Shown one piece after another: positions 50,350 to 60,962 of a stretch of 64,000 nt of DNA. The position numbers were made by a program, and so were the translations under genes. Position 1 is the stretch's first letter. Every line of letters begins with the position of its first letter. The notes beneath the pieces were generated by a model that had not been told where the DNA came from, made no database searches, and saw only the letters and a list, made by a program, of their open reading frames with translations. Origin of the DNA: Plecoglossus altivelis (Eukaryota > Chordata > Actinopteri > Osmeriformes > Plecoglossidae); contig BROE01000015.1 in assembly GCA_036571765.1 (NCBI GenBank), forward strand, positions 1,260,224-1,324,223, written 5' to 3'.

Positions 50350-50574
50350 GTCCCATCCCTCTTTCCCTCCCCTCTCCCACTTGGCTAAGTTGTCATGGAG
50401 AACTCGTCTGTGGCATCTGCATCTTCTGAGGCGGGCAGCACGCGATCGCAGGAGATTGAGGAGCTGGAGCGCTTTATTGACAGCTATGTCCTTGAGTACC
50501 AGGTGCAAGGTCTACTGGGAGACAAAAGTGAGGTGGACGCAGATGGGGGAAAACCCCAGACGCACATCTCACAG
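50350..50574 (+). CDS. ctif: ctif exon with start codon (residues 1-60)
   Basis: CTIF joins the nuclear cap-binding complex (CBP80/CBP20) and recruits eIF3 for the early rounds of translation linked to nonsense-mediated decay; it acts in the cytoplasm near the nucleus. A pyrimidine-rich tract ends in CAG at 50349. The ATG is at 50395, leaving a 45-nt leader, and coding runs to 50574, where CAG meets GTTAGT. The 60 residues (MENSSVASASSEAGSTRSQEIEELERFIDSYVLEYQVQGLL..THISQ) match the N-terminus of vertebrate CTIF almost position by position, including the IEELERFIDSYVLEYQVQGLL helix. Exon phase is 0. The MIF4G domain is encoded beyond the window. Confidence 0.95.
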
Positions 50575-51465
50575 GTTAGTTTAAGTGTCCGGCACGGATA
50601 ATGTACTTTTTACGAAGTATCGGCCGAGTGAAATGTGTCGATATCCGTACTTGAAATGAGTAAAACCCCTCATTGGGCAGTGCTGCTAGCCGTATCTTCC
50701 CACTTCATTCTGTGATATGCAAGCTACATATAAATCTCCATCTCTTCGCTTACTGTACACAGCCTGTTGCAGTTCTGCAGCTGACTCAGACACAATTTTG
50801 CCATCTTCACAGATGTCAGCTTGCCACCTTTCTAGCCAAGTTACTTTTAGAACTAGGCTTGAGCTGGACATGGTGCAGTCACAAGTTACAGCTCAGGACT
50901 CTCACTGTTTCTATTGGTTAATTCAATTTTAACATGATCTATCAAAATCTATTCAATTAAAAACAAGATCTGAAGCTCAATTCTGAGGCTGTTCTGTAAA
51001 AAGTTTTTTCTCTAAATATAACAACCTCTGATCACCCCGTATCAATTTCACCCTTAAATGATTAAGTTATGGTTTGCCTTTCCAACTTTCAGTTTTATCC
51101 AAACCCAATCAGAGTATGGCTATGGATAGTTAATTTAGTTGATTGTAACAGATACAGGTAATGATGTACTCCCTTATCCCTATTATTTTATTTAAATATT
51201 TTTATTAAAAGCAAGCCTCAGTTTCACTAGCTAGTTAGCCAGTTACTTTTGATATGCTTTGACCTAGGGAAGTTCATTTCTTGCCTAGAGCTAAAAGCCA
51301 TTAGTCTTACCTCTCCATCTCAAGTAGTGAAATTATATTCTTGGTCTGGAGATGTTGCAAGTGTTTCATGACAAGTGTGCTCATTCACATCATAATCCTC
51401 TGTGAGACCTGGGCTTGTTCTGACTGTCCTTCAATTTCTATACTCCCTACTGCCCTTTAAACAAG
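50575..51465. other. ctif: ctif intron
   Basis: GT at 50575 and AG at 51465. Open frames inside (50673-50921 plus, 50686-50871 minus) have no protein features. Confidence 0.8.
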
Positions 51466-51537
51466 TGGACTGAGGACTGCAACAACAAGAAAGACGGGAG
51501 TTGGTCATCTTCGCGGGATAGAGGATCATCCAAACCG
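51466..51537 (+). CDS. ctif: ctif exon (24 codons)
   Basis: Flanked by AAACAAG with the acceptor AG at 51464-51465, and by CCG then GTGAGC at 51538. In phase with the previous exon it encodes WTEDCNNKKDGSWSSSRDRGSSKP, which parallels human CTIF WTADCSEPLD..SFSRGR directly after HISQ. The length of 72 nt keeps the frame. The upstream pyrimidine tract is moderate. Confidence 0.85.
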
Positions 51538-53262
51538 GTGAGCTCTTTGTGTGTGTATAGTTCTGGGGATGGGGGTGTCCTCTGACAGACAAAGGTTAAC
51601 TACATTTTTGCTCTTCGGGGACTACATAATTAACTGGTGATGATGATGACTACATTTTTTATAGGAATACAGTCAAGCACCTATATGTATTTCACACACG
51701 TTACACATACATACTCACTGTTCACATTACAAGGTAAAACCATGTACCTCTATGTACCCCATGTATTTGTACCTCTTTTGCCTTCAGATGTTTTAATTCG
51801 TGGAATAGATTCAACAAGTTGCCGGACACTTAAAGATTTTGGCCCATATTAACCTAGTAGCTTCACGCCGTTACTGCAGATTTGTTGGCTGCTTATCTAT
51901 GATATAAATCTCCTGTTCTTCCACATTCCAAATGTGCTTTATCTAGCCATTTTCAATGCTATTTGAGCATATTGACCTCATTTGCATGTTCCAGAAACCA
52001 GTTTTCAATTGTACTAGATACTAAGTACACAGATACGTTCAGATTATACTAGAGTAATACTAGATTATACTTCCGGCTGGAAGTACACTATAGTTAACAG
52101 ATGGACAGCAAAAATAATCTGATTCTGGTATGCTGTGGCATTTATATAATATGTATCAAACTTTGCTTACATGAATCTGTAAAAGTACACCTACGTAGAA
52201 AACTGGAAAAACTTTTTTTTCGATTTATGAACTCTGGACACTGTGTCCTCATAGATACCACTTCTGATTGGTCCCACGTGAACAAGCTTATTGTCCACAT
52301 CCAGTAAACTCTCATATTTTACCCTACATGGCTGTTGACATGTCCAGCTTTCCTAGTAAACTTAGTAAACAAAACTGAAAAGATAAACTTTACTAATTAG
52401 AAACGAAGATCTTATTTAAAGAAATAGGAGGAGCATCTTGTTTAGTGGCCATGGTAGCAGTTTTTGAACGTCGATGGATTCTTCGATTTACATTAAATGA
52501 ATCAGCTAAGGGTGCTTTTATCAAAATATGATAAAATAGAGAAAACGTAGTTGCTAAATATAGCTACATTTGCAGTGTTTCCTTCCTATACATTAATTTG
52601 ATTTGTGACAAATGGATACGTGTTTTATTTTTTACTGTTTAACATGGGAAAAAATATTTGATTGTAGATTTGCTTGTATCACATTGATTCGCTCAGCCCT
52701 TTCTTTCCCTGCTTATGTTCTCTCTCTCTCACTGCAACAGACCTGTCTGTGAAAATTACTACTCTCTACGTGCACACGCTGAATCGATGAATGGGGTGAA
52801 CAGGGTTCTGTTGTTCTTGAGGTGTCACTAACCAGAATTAGGCAGACAAACTTCGATCACCCGAGATGCGGGAGTCAGTGATATTAACTTGTAACTCCAG
52901 ATTCTATTGTGGTTTGCATGCAAAAGAGTAAACAAAATACAGAATACAACCAAAACACAAGTTGTATATGAGCAAACAAAAACACATTGGCATTGCACAT
53001 TCTTCTTTATCAAGATAAACGTAACATACAACTCAATACTCACAGGCCATTCTTATGCATTACAATAGATCTGTGACAAACTTGCAACCAAAATAAATGA
53101 CTTCTTAGTAAATAAACCACTGGCCAACAGAGGGCACTAAAAACAAAATGCGACCTGCATAAAATATAATAAATTAATATAATATAATATAATAAATATA
53201 AAGCAGAATACTACCCGCCTAGCGGCTGCAAGATGTCGCTAACAACTGATTGAAGTTAACGT
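51538..53262. other. ctif: ctif intron, first part
   Basis: No exon recognised. A stretch at 52730-52910 is GC-richer and may be a retroelement scrap. A short ATAATATAAT repeat lies at 53165-53200. Confidence 0.55.
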
Positions 53263-53263
53263 A

Positions 53264-54590
53264 CAGTGGGTACGGAAAGTAATCAGACCACTTTACATTT
53301 GTCAATTTTTTTTTTGCTAATTTATTAAAAAACAAAAACTGATATCACATTGTCAATGTTTTCAGGCCCTCTGCTGTGACATTCATATGTAACTCACATG
53401 CTGTCCATTTCTATTGATCCTCCTTGAGCTGGCACTACTTCTTCATTGTCCACCAGTGTTTAATTAAACGAATTGGACTTTATTAGGAAAGGCACACACC
53501 TTTCTATATAAATCTTACCACTCAAAGTGCATGTCAGAGCAAATGAGTATCATGAGGCTGAAGGAACTGCCTAAAGAGCTCAGAGACAGAATTGTGGCAA
53601 GGCACAGATCTGGCCAAGGTTGCAAAAGAATTTTTGCAGCACTCAAGTTTCGTAAGAGCAGAGTGACCTCCATAATCCTTGAATGGAAGATGTTTGGAAC
53701 GACCAGAACTTTTCTTATACCTTGTCGTCCAACTAAACTGAACAATTGTTGGAGAAGAACCTGAGAGAGGTGAAGAAGAACCCAAAGATCACTGTGGCTG
53801 AGCTCCAGAGATGCTGTAGAGAGACAGGAGAAAGTTCCACCAAGCCAACTATCACTGCATTCCTCCACCAGTTGGGCCTTTATGGCAGAGTGGTCTGACG
53901 GAAGCCTCTCCTCAGTGCAAGGCATACGAAAGCACGCATAGAGTTGGCCGAAACGGATAACAGATGGACTCTCAAACTATGAGAAATAAGATTCTGGCCT
54001 GATGAGACAAAGACTTAACTTTTTGGCTTTAACAGTGAAACATAGTGGTGGCAGCATCATGCTATTGGGATGCTTTTCAGCTGCAGGGACAGGATGACTG
54101 GTTTGCGGATGGAAAGATGAATGTGGCCAAGTACAGAGATATCCTGGAAGAAAACCTTCCAGAGTGCTCAGAACCTCAAACTGGGCTGAAGGTTGACCGT
54201 CCAACAAGACAATGAACCCTAAGCACGCAGCTAAAATAACAAAGGATTGCCTTCAGAACTCCTCTGTCACCATTCTTGACTGGCCCAGCTAGGGCCCTGA
54301 CCTAAATCCAATTGAGCAACTCTGGAGAGACCTGAAAATGGCTGTCCACCAATGTTCACCATCCAACCTGACTGAACTGGAGATGATCTGAAAGGAAAAA
54401 TGTCAGTGGATCCCCAAATCCAGGTGTGGAAAACTTGTTGCATCATTCCCAAGAAGACTCATGGCTATACTAGCTCAAAAGGGTGTTTCTACTCAATACT
54501 GAGCAAAGGGTCTGAATACTTATGACCATGTGATATTTCAGTTTTTGACTTCTGAAACGTGTTTCAAAAATATTCAGTTATTCCCTTGAC
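53264..54590 (+). mobile_element. Tc1 transposon with dead transposase gene, right end missing
   Basis: A TA dinucleotide (53262-53263) is followed by CAGTGGGTACGGAAAGTAATCAGACC, a Tc1-type terminal repeat. The transposase begins at about 53546 with MRLKELPKELRDRIVARHRSGQG, the N-terminal helix-turn-helix. It continues, after a frameshift near 53760, with LREVKKNPKITVAELQRCCRETGES, then stop-ridden versions of the catalytic region (PDETKT for the usual SDESKF-like block; NPIEQLWR-like sequence near 54307). No matching right terminal repeat occurs before 54600. Inside a ctif intron, same strand. Confidence 0.88.
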
Positions 54591-54689
54591 ATGTCCACAA
54601 TTCAACCTTCTGAATCTTGCCTTCCCGCCTGGGTGTGGCTAGTGATCCTTGCTATTGACTAATCATTGCAAGAAATCTGATTGTCTTTT

Positions 54690-55125
54690 AAAATCACAAG
54701 GTCCCTTTTCTGAAGGTCCCAGTTTGTTTGGTTCACTTTTGTTGACTCTGAAAAGTTGGTAGGAACTCATCTTCCAACGGGACCGGAACCTGGAGGCAAG
54801 ACTCTGAACTTGCCTGCACTGAGTCCTGAAGAGGTCTTTGTCTATGTAGCTTCCTGGTGGAGTAGGAGATGTACCAATATTGTGAGTTAATAGCATTGCA
54901 GGAGTTGGTATGAGTTGTGATTCAAGATCGGTTGAGACTGGAACAAGAGATCTTGCGTTAATTATAGTCGTGAACTCGACTATAAATATGCACAGAACTT
55001 TATGTGAGAGGTATGAGGTCTCCTGTAGCAACGTAGTCAAGGATTCAGCGTGCAACTCCAATCATCTGCTCTCAAGCTCCAACCATATGTGAAGATTGTG
55101 GAGGATTGAATTTTTATGTGCAGCT
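54690..55125 (-). mobile_element. BEL/Pao retrotransposon integrase fragment
   Basis: On the minus strand the frame 55061-54663 encodes TTLLQETSYLSHKVLCIFIVEFTTIINARSLVPVSTD, then LTPAMLL-like IPTPAMLLTHN, PPGSYIDKDLFRTQCRQVQSLASRFRSRWK. These match the C-terminal integrase region of BEL/Pao polyproteins (NARPLVPVS, TPAMLLT, W/CRRVQ.LA..FWSRWK). A GA.EQMIGVAR..ILD block is readable in another frame just upstream (about 55090), so a frameshift and stops are present. No LTR was identified. Only a small internal piece of the element remains. Confidence 0.8.
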
Positions 55126-55139
55126 GTGATTTCTCAAGT

Positions 55140-56210
55140 ACCCCTGAACAGGTCCCCCTTCTTATAAAGGGGTACCACCACCTTGGTCTGCCAGTCCAGC
55201 GGCACCGTCCCAAGGCGCCACGCAATGTTGAAGAGACGTGTCAGCCACGACAGCCCCACAACATCTAGAGACTTAAGATACTCGGGGCGGATCTCATCTA
55301 CCCCCGGGGCTTTGCCACCGAGTAGCCCACCGACCACCTCGGTGACCTCCGCCTGGGTGATTGACGAGTCCACCTCCGGGTCCTCAGCCTCTGCTTCCTC
55401 CTCGGAAGACTTGACGGCAGGATTGAGGAGATCCTCAAAAATCTTCACCCGCACCGTACACGGTGTTGGTGAAGAACCGCTTCTCCCCCCTGAGTCGGCG
55501 AACGGTTTGCCAGAATTTCCTTGCGGCCGTCCGGTAGTCCTTCTCCATAACCTCCCCGAATTCCTCCCCAGACCCGAGTTTTCGCCTCCGCTACAATCCG
55601 AGCCGCGGCACGCTTGGCCTGCCGATACCTGTCAACTGTCTCCGGAGTCCCACAGGCCAACCTGGCTCGATAGGACTCCTTCTTCAGTTTGACAGCATCC
55701 CTTACTTCCGGTGTCCACCACCGGGTTCGGGGATTGCCGCCGCGACAGGCACCAGAGACCTTACGACCGCAGCTCGGGGCCGCCGCATCGACAATGGAGG
55801 CCGAGAACATAGTCCACTCAGACTCAATGTCCCCAGTCCCCCCCGGAATCTGTGAGAAACTCTCCTGCACAAGCTCGGGCTCCTTTCCTGCCAGCGAGGT
55901 GACATTCCATGTCCCCAGCGCTAGAGACAGTGTGCATGGCCTCGGTCGTCCAGGCACCTGCCCCTGACCGCCGCCCAAAACACACTGCACCGGCCCCCTA
56001 CGGTCCTTCCTGTGGGTGGTGGGCCTGTAGGAAGGTGATCCCACGTTGCCTTTTCGAGCTATACCTGGCCGGGTCCCATGGGCAAAGACCCGGCCACCAG
56101 GCGCTCGCCTGCGAGCACCCACCCCGGGCCTGGCTCCAGGGTGGGGCCCCGGTAACGCCACTCCGGGCGACGTAGCGATTCTCTTTAGTTTGGTCATCAT
56201 AGGGGTTAGT
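55140..56210 (-). mobile_element. Rex/RTE-like LINE fragment with endonuclease deletion
   Basis: GC-rich, on the minus strand. The 251-codon frame (56200-55445) opens at the element's 5' end (MMTKLKRIATSPGVALPGPHPG), reaches the start of the endonuclease domain (LGTWNVTSLAGKEPELVQE) and jumps straight to linker sequence (SFSQIPGGTGDIESEWTMF..CGRKVSG..NPRTRWWTPEVRDAVKLKKESYRARL). A second frame (55454-55134) continues into the reverse transcriptase: EVTEVVGGLLGGKAPGVDEIRPEYLK..TRLFNIAWRLGTVPLDWQTKVVVPLYKKGD. It ends abruptly there at the BEL/Pao fragment. The RT catalytic YADD region and the 3' end are missing. GC content and intact frames suggest it is younger than the copies at 23.7 and 41.7 kb. 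Confidence 0.85.
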
Positions 56211-56690
56211 TATATAATTATATAATCATAGGGGACATGATTTATTCATCTTCATCTTTGTTCCAGAAGAAGAATATGTCAACAATCTATAATAATGCCT
56301 CAATATGCCACAATATCACTATTATATTAGGCTGCAATTACGTTGGTCTTGCCACAAACTTAATAACATTCATTACAAAATGGTTAAATCTGCATTAAAA
56401 TAATGGAACAACCATCATGTATGTCTGCAACCATTAGTAAAACTTGCTACAGCAGAACAGACAACTGTAGATGATCAATCCCTTTCTCAGTGTGCTTCTT
56501 CAGCTCTAGGTAAATCAGCGATCAGCTAATGTTCCCTTTTATGCTCATGCTGTTTATACCTGTGAGCATATTTCCAGACAACTTATGTTGACATAAGAAA
56601 ATAAATTGGCCGCTAGTTTACCCATTTCGGATTGGTTTGAAATTGAGCTAAAATCTGAAAATATTTCTACGTTTTCCCTGATCAATAAGG
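56211..56690. other. ctif: ctif intron, nothing seen
   Basis: AT-rich. The 10-nt word ATCATAGGGG occurs at 56197 and 56226, flanking a short ATATAATTATATAAT palindromic stretch at the LINE end. Confidence 0.5.
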
Positions 56691-56694
56691 CATG

Positions 56695-56960
56695 TACAGG
56701 GGGTGGAGAATTATTAGGCAAGTTGTCTTTTTTTAGTATAAATTTTATTATTGAACAAAAACAATGTTGTCAATCAACCCACTCATAATATCAAAGATGA
56801 ACATTTCTGGAAGTTGGAGTGGGGCTTTTTTAGTTTTGGCTGTCTTAGGAGGCTTAGTGTGTGTGCAGGTAACTTTTACTGTGCAGAATTATTAGGCAAC
56901 TTAATAAAAACCAAATATATATACCCTCCCACTTATTTATTTTCACCTGGTTTCTGTAAA
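56695..56960. mobile_element. Tc1/mariner terminal fragment (TTATTAGGCAA family)
   Basis: Starts at TACAGGGGGTGGAGAATTATTAGGCAAG and contains a second GCAGAATTATTAGGCAACTTAATAAAAACCAAATATATA. This pairing is the left end of a widespread fish Tc1/mariner family. No transposase sequence follows, so only about 265 nt of the end survive. Confidence 0.72.
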
Positions 56961-57963
56961 TATTATTCTATTCTTTTTTTATGCATGGCTTTTATATTTT
57001 TTATACTGTTTACTATGTTTCACTTTGCACTTTACCGCCAAATCAAGTTCCTAGTTTGAGAGTCTTGTTCACTAACTATGGCAATAAAATGTTTTCTGAT
57101 TCCGATATAGACCTACTAATCGCAAAGTATAGTTTGAGTATACATTTCCATTTCATGCATATATTGTCAATTTCCTTTGGTGATTTTATTGGTTATTGAT
57201 TCGTTTCACTCATGTTTGAATACATGTGAAAATGTTTTTATTATCTGCTCTACATAACATATTTGCAATTGTAAGTTATAGTTGCCACTAAAATAATGGG
57301 ACATAAGAATTGTGCTTAAACCGCTGACTAAACACTAACATACGTGCAACATATGCACTTCTTATAATTCAATTCATATATTTTTGCACAGAAATATACA
57401 GTATATAGGCATTATACTATATATGTATACGCTATACATATTAGGCATATTTATACACTTATATTAAACTTTGTCTGAAAAACGGAAGACTTGCATATAG
57501 TAGCCCTTGCGACATCTGCTGATAGAAAAGAGAATTGCAGCATTGGAATGCAGGAAAAATGGTCCAACTTGCACCTAGCAGCTATGTAACAGTAAACAGG
57601 AGTGAAATATCCTTCAATTAGCTTTTCCAGGTGTGACTTAAATTATATTAAAATACTGGGTGATAGAATGCATATCTAGGAAAAGTCAAGAAACCTGGGT
57701 CCTACAATTTGATTGAGCTTTTTTTGTCTTCTCATCACTCAGTCAAAATGACCCTCTGCTCTTCTAGTGTTAAGAATCTTGAAGTCTGCTCTGGGGCAGA
57801 ACTGGCAAGGATAGCCTGACCTGCCCTGTCCGCGCTTTTGAAGGGGCTGATGGAATATTCCCCTCTCTCTTGCTCAATGGTATGCAGTTAGACAAACATG
57901 TCTTTCTCCATCTTTCTTTCTCCACTAATGCCTTGCTCCATCCTTCTTTCCAAAATTCTCTAG
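56961..57963. other. ctif: ctif intron, last part
   Basis: AT-rich, with no exon recognised until the acceptor at 57962-57963, which follows a long C/T-rich tract (57898-57961). Confidence 0.6.
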
Positions 57964-58092
57964 GATGAGTGGGAGCACAGTAGCAATGGCAGCACAGGCT
58001 CCAGGCCCAGCTCAGGGTCCATACAGGGTTCTGGCTCCAGGTCCAGCAGCAGAGGGCGCAACAGTCAGTTCAAAGTACCAACCAAGGTGCAG
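57964..58092 (+). CDS. ctif: ctif exon, Ser/Gly/Arg-rich, possibly lineage-specific
   Basis: A C/T-rich tract ends in TCTCTAG, then 129 nt read in phase 0 as DEWEHSSNGSTGSRPSSGS..SRSSSRGRNSQFKVPTKVQ, and the donor is CAG with GTGAAG (58093). The frame joins the previous and next exons without stops. Human CTIF, as I recall it, passes almost directly from its SRGRAPPQ block to NGSKDNS, so most of this low-complexity segment has no human counterpart. SRGR and the final Q before NG may align. An alternative donor six bases earlier (AAG with GTGCAG, 58087) also keeps the frame. Ser/Arg/Gly content suggests a flexible, possibly phosphorylated linker. Confidence 0.72.
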
Positions 58093-58347
58093 GTGAAGAA
58101 CTTGTAAACCTATGTGTGTTTTTGTTTGTCTGTGTGCAATAGTTAACACTACTATTTAACAATCCCTGCAGCTCTTACTCACCACAGTATGTGAATAGGT
58201 CATTAAATTACATAGGACCAGGTACTAAGGAGAGTTAGTCATCCTTGATGAATGGCCAGTTCACATTGACTGCTGTTGTCCTGACTTGACAGCCATGATT
58301 GTAGTTTTAAGGTTTGTTGTAACTCTGCTGTGTCACATTTCTTTCAG
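58093..58347. other. ctif: Short ctif intron
   Basis: GT at 58093; CTTTCAG ending at 58347. Confidence 0.75.
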
Positions 58348-58421
58348 AATGGAAACAGAGAAGGCTCTTTCGACATCTTGGGTACTGACATCTGGGCTGC
58401 GAACACCATGGACTCGCACGG
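58348..58421 (+). CDS. ctif: ctif exon, LGTDIWAANT motif
   Basis: Follows TTTCTTTCAG. It encodes NGNREGSFDILGTDIWAANTMDSHG, matching human CTIF NGSKDNSLDMLGTDIWAANTFDSFSG. It ends at GG with GTAATT (58422), leaving a split Gly codon (phase 2). The next exon, expected to begin with a TWDLQPEKLDF-like sequence, was not found before 64000. Confidence 0.92.
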
Positions 58422-58654
58422 GTAATTATGCCGCATAGAGACAGGAAAAAATGGGACTGAAAAAATGTGTTGCGGGTCAATTTAAGGTGTGTACCCCTAA
58501 ATGTTCTGCTAATGCCACATACAATTTGAGTTTGCGTCTGCATTGCCTCTCGTAAAAAAAAAGGCCTAAATCCATGACGGGACTAACGTATCAGTAACTG
58601 AATTACATTAGCTATGACATCTATTGAATTCTGCTTCTCCTTTGTTTTTGCGTA
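58422..58654. other. ctif: ctif intron, start
   Basis: No feature apart from a run of ten A at 58553-58562. Confidence 0.6.
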
Positions 58655-58681
58655 TATCAAATCAAAAGTTATTTGTATAGA

Positions 58682-60765
58682 CAAGGGGTCGGGGAAATTT
58701 TTACCTTGAAGAGCCAAGCAAACAACACATTTTGCGAAAAATCTTTCAAAACAGCCGAAGCAAAGTTTACACTTGTGTGAGAACTTCTATGTAATAATAG
58801 CAGCAGTAATATACGACCTGCTCTGGTGGTAATTCTGGTAATTATATACGACACCAGTAGGTGGCAATAACACTGTTTATTTCACTCAGTGACACCCAAC
58901 CTAACTGTAGGCTACGACACACAATACTACATAAAAAGCACTATTTTGTTCACTGACAGTGCTGGTTTCTAGCACTCCTAAGATACCACAAAAATTGAGA
59001 AACAGGCATCATACACAATTGATAAACAAGAAGTGCGCTGCACACTGCTTTCATTAATGAGACTTCTGTTGCTACATCATTTTGCTGAGTGCTTTGTAAA
59101 TTGGGTTCGTAACGTGAGATTCAGCTTCATTCAGGCTTTCATCCATTAACCTTGAGCGATGGTTGGTTCTGATGTTGTTCAGATGTGAGAAGGACCGCTC
59201 GCATGTGTATGTTGAGCCAAACATTGTCAGCACAGCCACGCTGACATGATGCATTATGCCGAAAGTGGCTGGAAGTTCATTCCAGGTTTTCAGGTTAAGA
59301 TTGTTTTGTGTTGGAGTTTTCTCATATCTGCCCACTTATGTTGCTTTGCCTGTTCTGCCGCTGACGAGCGAGGATCGTCTGTAGGGTATTTAAAGCGAAA
59401 GATTTTGACACCCACATATCCGACACCTTCAGTTCAGCACCTTCCAGCTCAAAATCTCCAATGGAGATGCCTGGGATGACACTCAAGTTTTGTGCGTTCA
59501 TGGTGCACACATGTGGATGAGTTATGATTTTGAACAAATTAGCTTGTCTGTGGAAGCGATTTGAATGACTTGAGTAAATCAGACGTGAAGGCCGCAAGCT
59601 GCCTGAGGTCGAAATGATGAGCGGGGTCCCTCGCTAAGCATCTCTGTATGCTCGCAATGTTTTGAAGTGCAGGAGATGGCCACTTTCAATGTCCCTGATA
59701 AACAGCTCCAGCTTTGTTTCAAATGCAAACACTGCCTATTGCAGGGACAAGATTATGTTTCCAATGCCTTGCATTTTCACATTGAGGTGTTCCATATATC
59801 ATGTAATATCCACAAGGTAGTGACACTTCAGGAACCACTCAATGTCAGTGTGCTTGGGATTAACAAATCCTTTCACTTCCAGAAATTCCATCACTTCATT
59901 TAAACAGGCAGCAAAGTGGGCGAGCACTTTTCCCGTGGATAACCAACGCACATTGCTGTGCAGTAGCAACCCTGGATAATTACTCCCCACTTCATGCAAC
60001 AGGGCCTTAAACTGGCAATCATTCAATGCATGGTTCACAATGCGAATGACCAATGACATCACTTCGCGAGGTTCCTCTACACACGACTGAGCACACAGCG
60101 CCTCTGATGCACAATGCAATGAAAGTTTTAGATGGGCTGTTTCTCTTGCTCCCGCAGAAGGCAACAAATCCTTGGTTTCCCTAACATACTGAGTGCTCCA
60201 TCAGTACACACAGATGTAAGGTTATTCAGTGGTAGCTTTTTCTCTGCAGCAAAGGCCACTCGAGATTTTAACACATCCTCGCCTCTTGTTGTATACTTCA
60301 TCAGCAAAACAGCGATACTCTAGCGATTTTTTGGGGGATGAATCTATCCTTGTTTGGGATGTCGTTAAACAGTCCTTTAGCCACACTGAGCACGCAACCC
60401 TAAATGTTGTCTCTATCTGTAAATGGTTTCCCACAATCTCTATAGCTCCAGCGAAACTTGCAGAATTCCGATTCCCGCCTTTGCTTGTCCCTGCTAGCAG
60501 CTGCTACTGTCCGGTTTCCATTCTCCGCTGAAGCTCAGCGCCAAGCTTTTTATCTGCATTCCCATCGGGACATTTTGCGGCAAATGCTGCATGTTGCGTC
60601 TCACAATTGCTTTGAACATAATTATTCATAATCATGTATGCCAATAGTTGAATTATCTTCATGACCGAGGGTGAATTTTCAGTCAACATTTGAAAATTGG
60701 AGAGCCATATAAATCCAGAAAAGAGCCATATATGGCTCACAAGCCAGAGGTTCCTGATCCCTTTT
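58682..60765 (-). mobile_element. hAT (Charlie-like) DNA transposon inserted in the LINE 3' UTR
   Basis: The ends are imperfect inverted repeats: CAAGGGGTCGGGGAAA on the left and, reversed, AAAAGGGATCAGGAACC on the right. Minus-strand transposase pieces appear in order: ETQHAAFAAKCPDGNADKK (60740-60504, near the BED-finger region); FRVACSVWLKDCLTTSQTRI..YRCFADEVYNKRRG (60434-60222); LSLHCASEALCAQSCVEEPREV..VNHALNDCQFKALLHEVGSNYPGLLLHSNVRWLS (60167-59799); and the C-terminal dimerisation block VLTMFGSTYTCERSFSHLNNIRTNHRSRLMDESL (59335-59072). Stops and frameshifts separate the pieces. No clean 8-bp target duplication is visible. The hAT is the younger element because it splits the LINE 3' UTR. 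Confidence 0.85.
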
Positions 60766-60924
60766 TAAAAGCAACATTTTACAAGCTTTACATACACTTA
60801 TAGAACTGCCCCTCAACCAATGTAAACCCTCAAGGAAGACAAGGAAAAACAGAGAAAAACTTCAACAAAAAATTGAAGGATCAATTCAGACTACAGGCTA
60901 AACAGTCACGTAGCAGGAAAGTTA

Positions 60925-60962
60925 CAACACCCATTGTTGAAGTATTTTAACAATGGGTGTTG
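60925..60962. repeat. Perfect 14-bp inverted repeat with 10-nt loop
   Basis: CAACACCCATTGTT at 60925-60938 and its exact reverse complement at 60949-60962. It lies in the LINE 3' UTR remnant, outside the hAT. Confidence 0.92.

Noticed and set aside
55183..55692. 169-codon plus-strand frame
   Set aside because: Antisense of the LINE fragment, which has the protein-family match on the minus strand.
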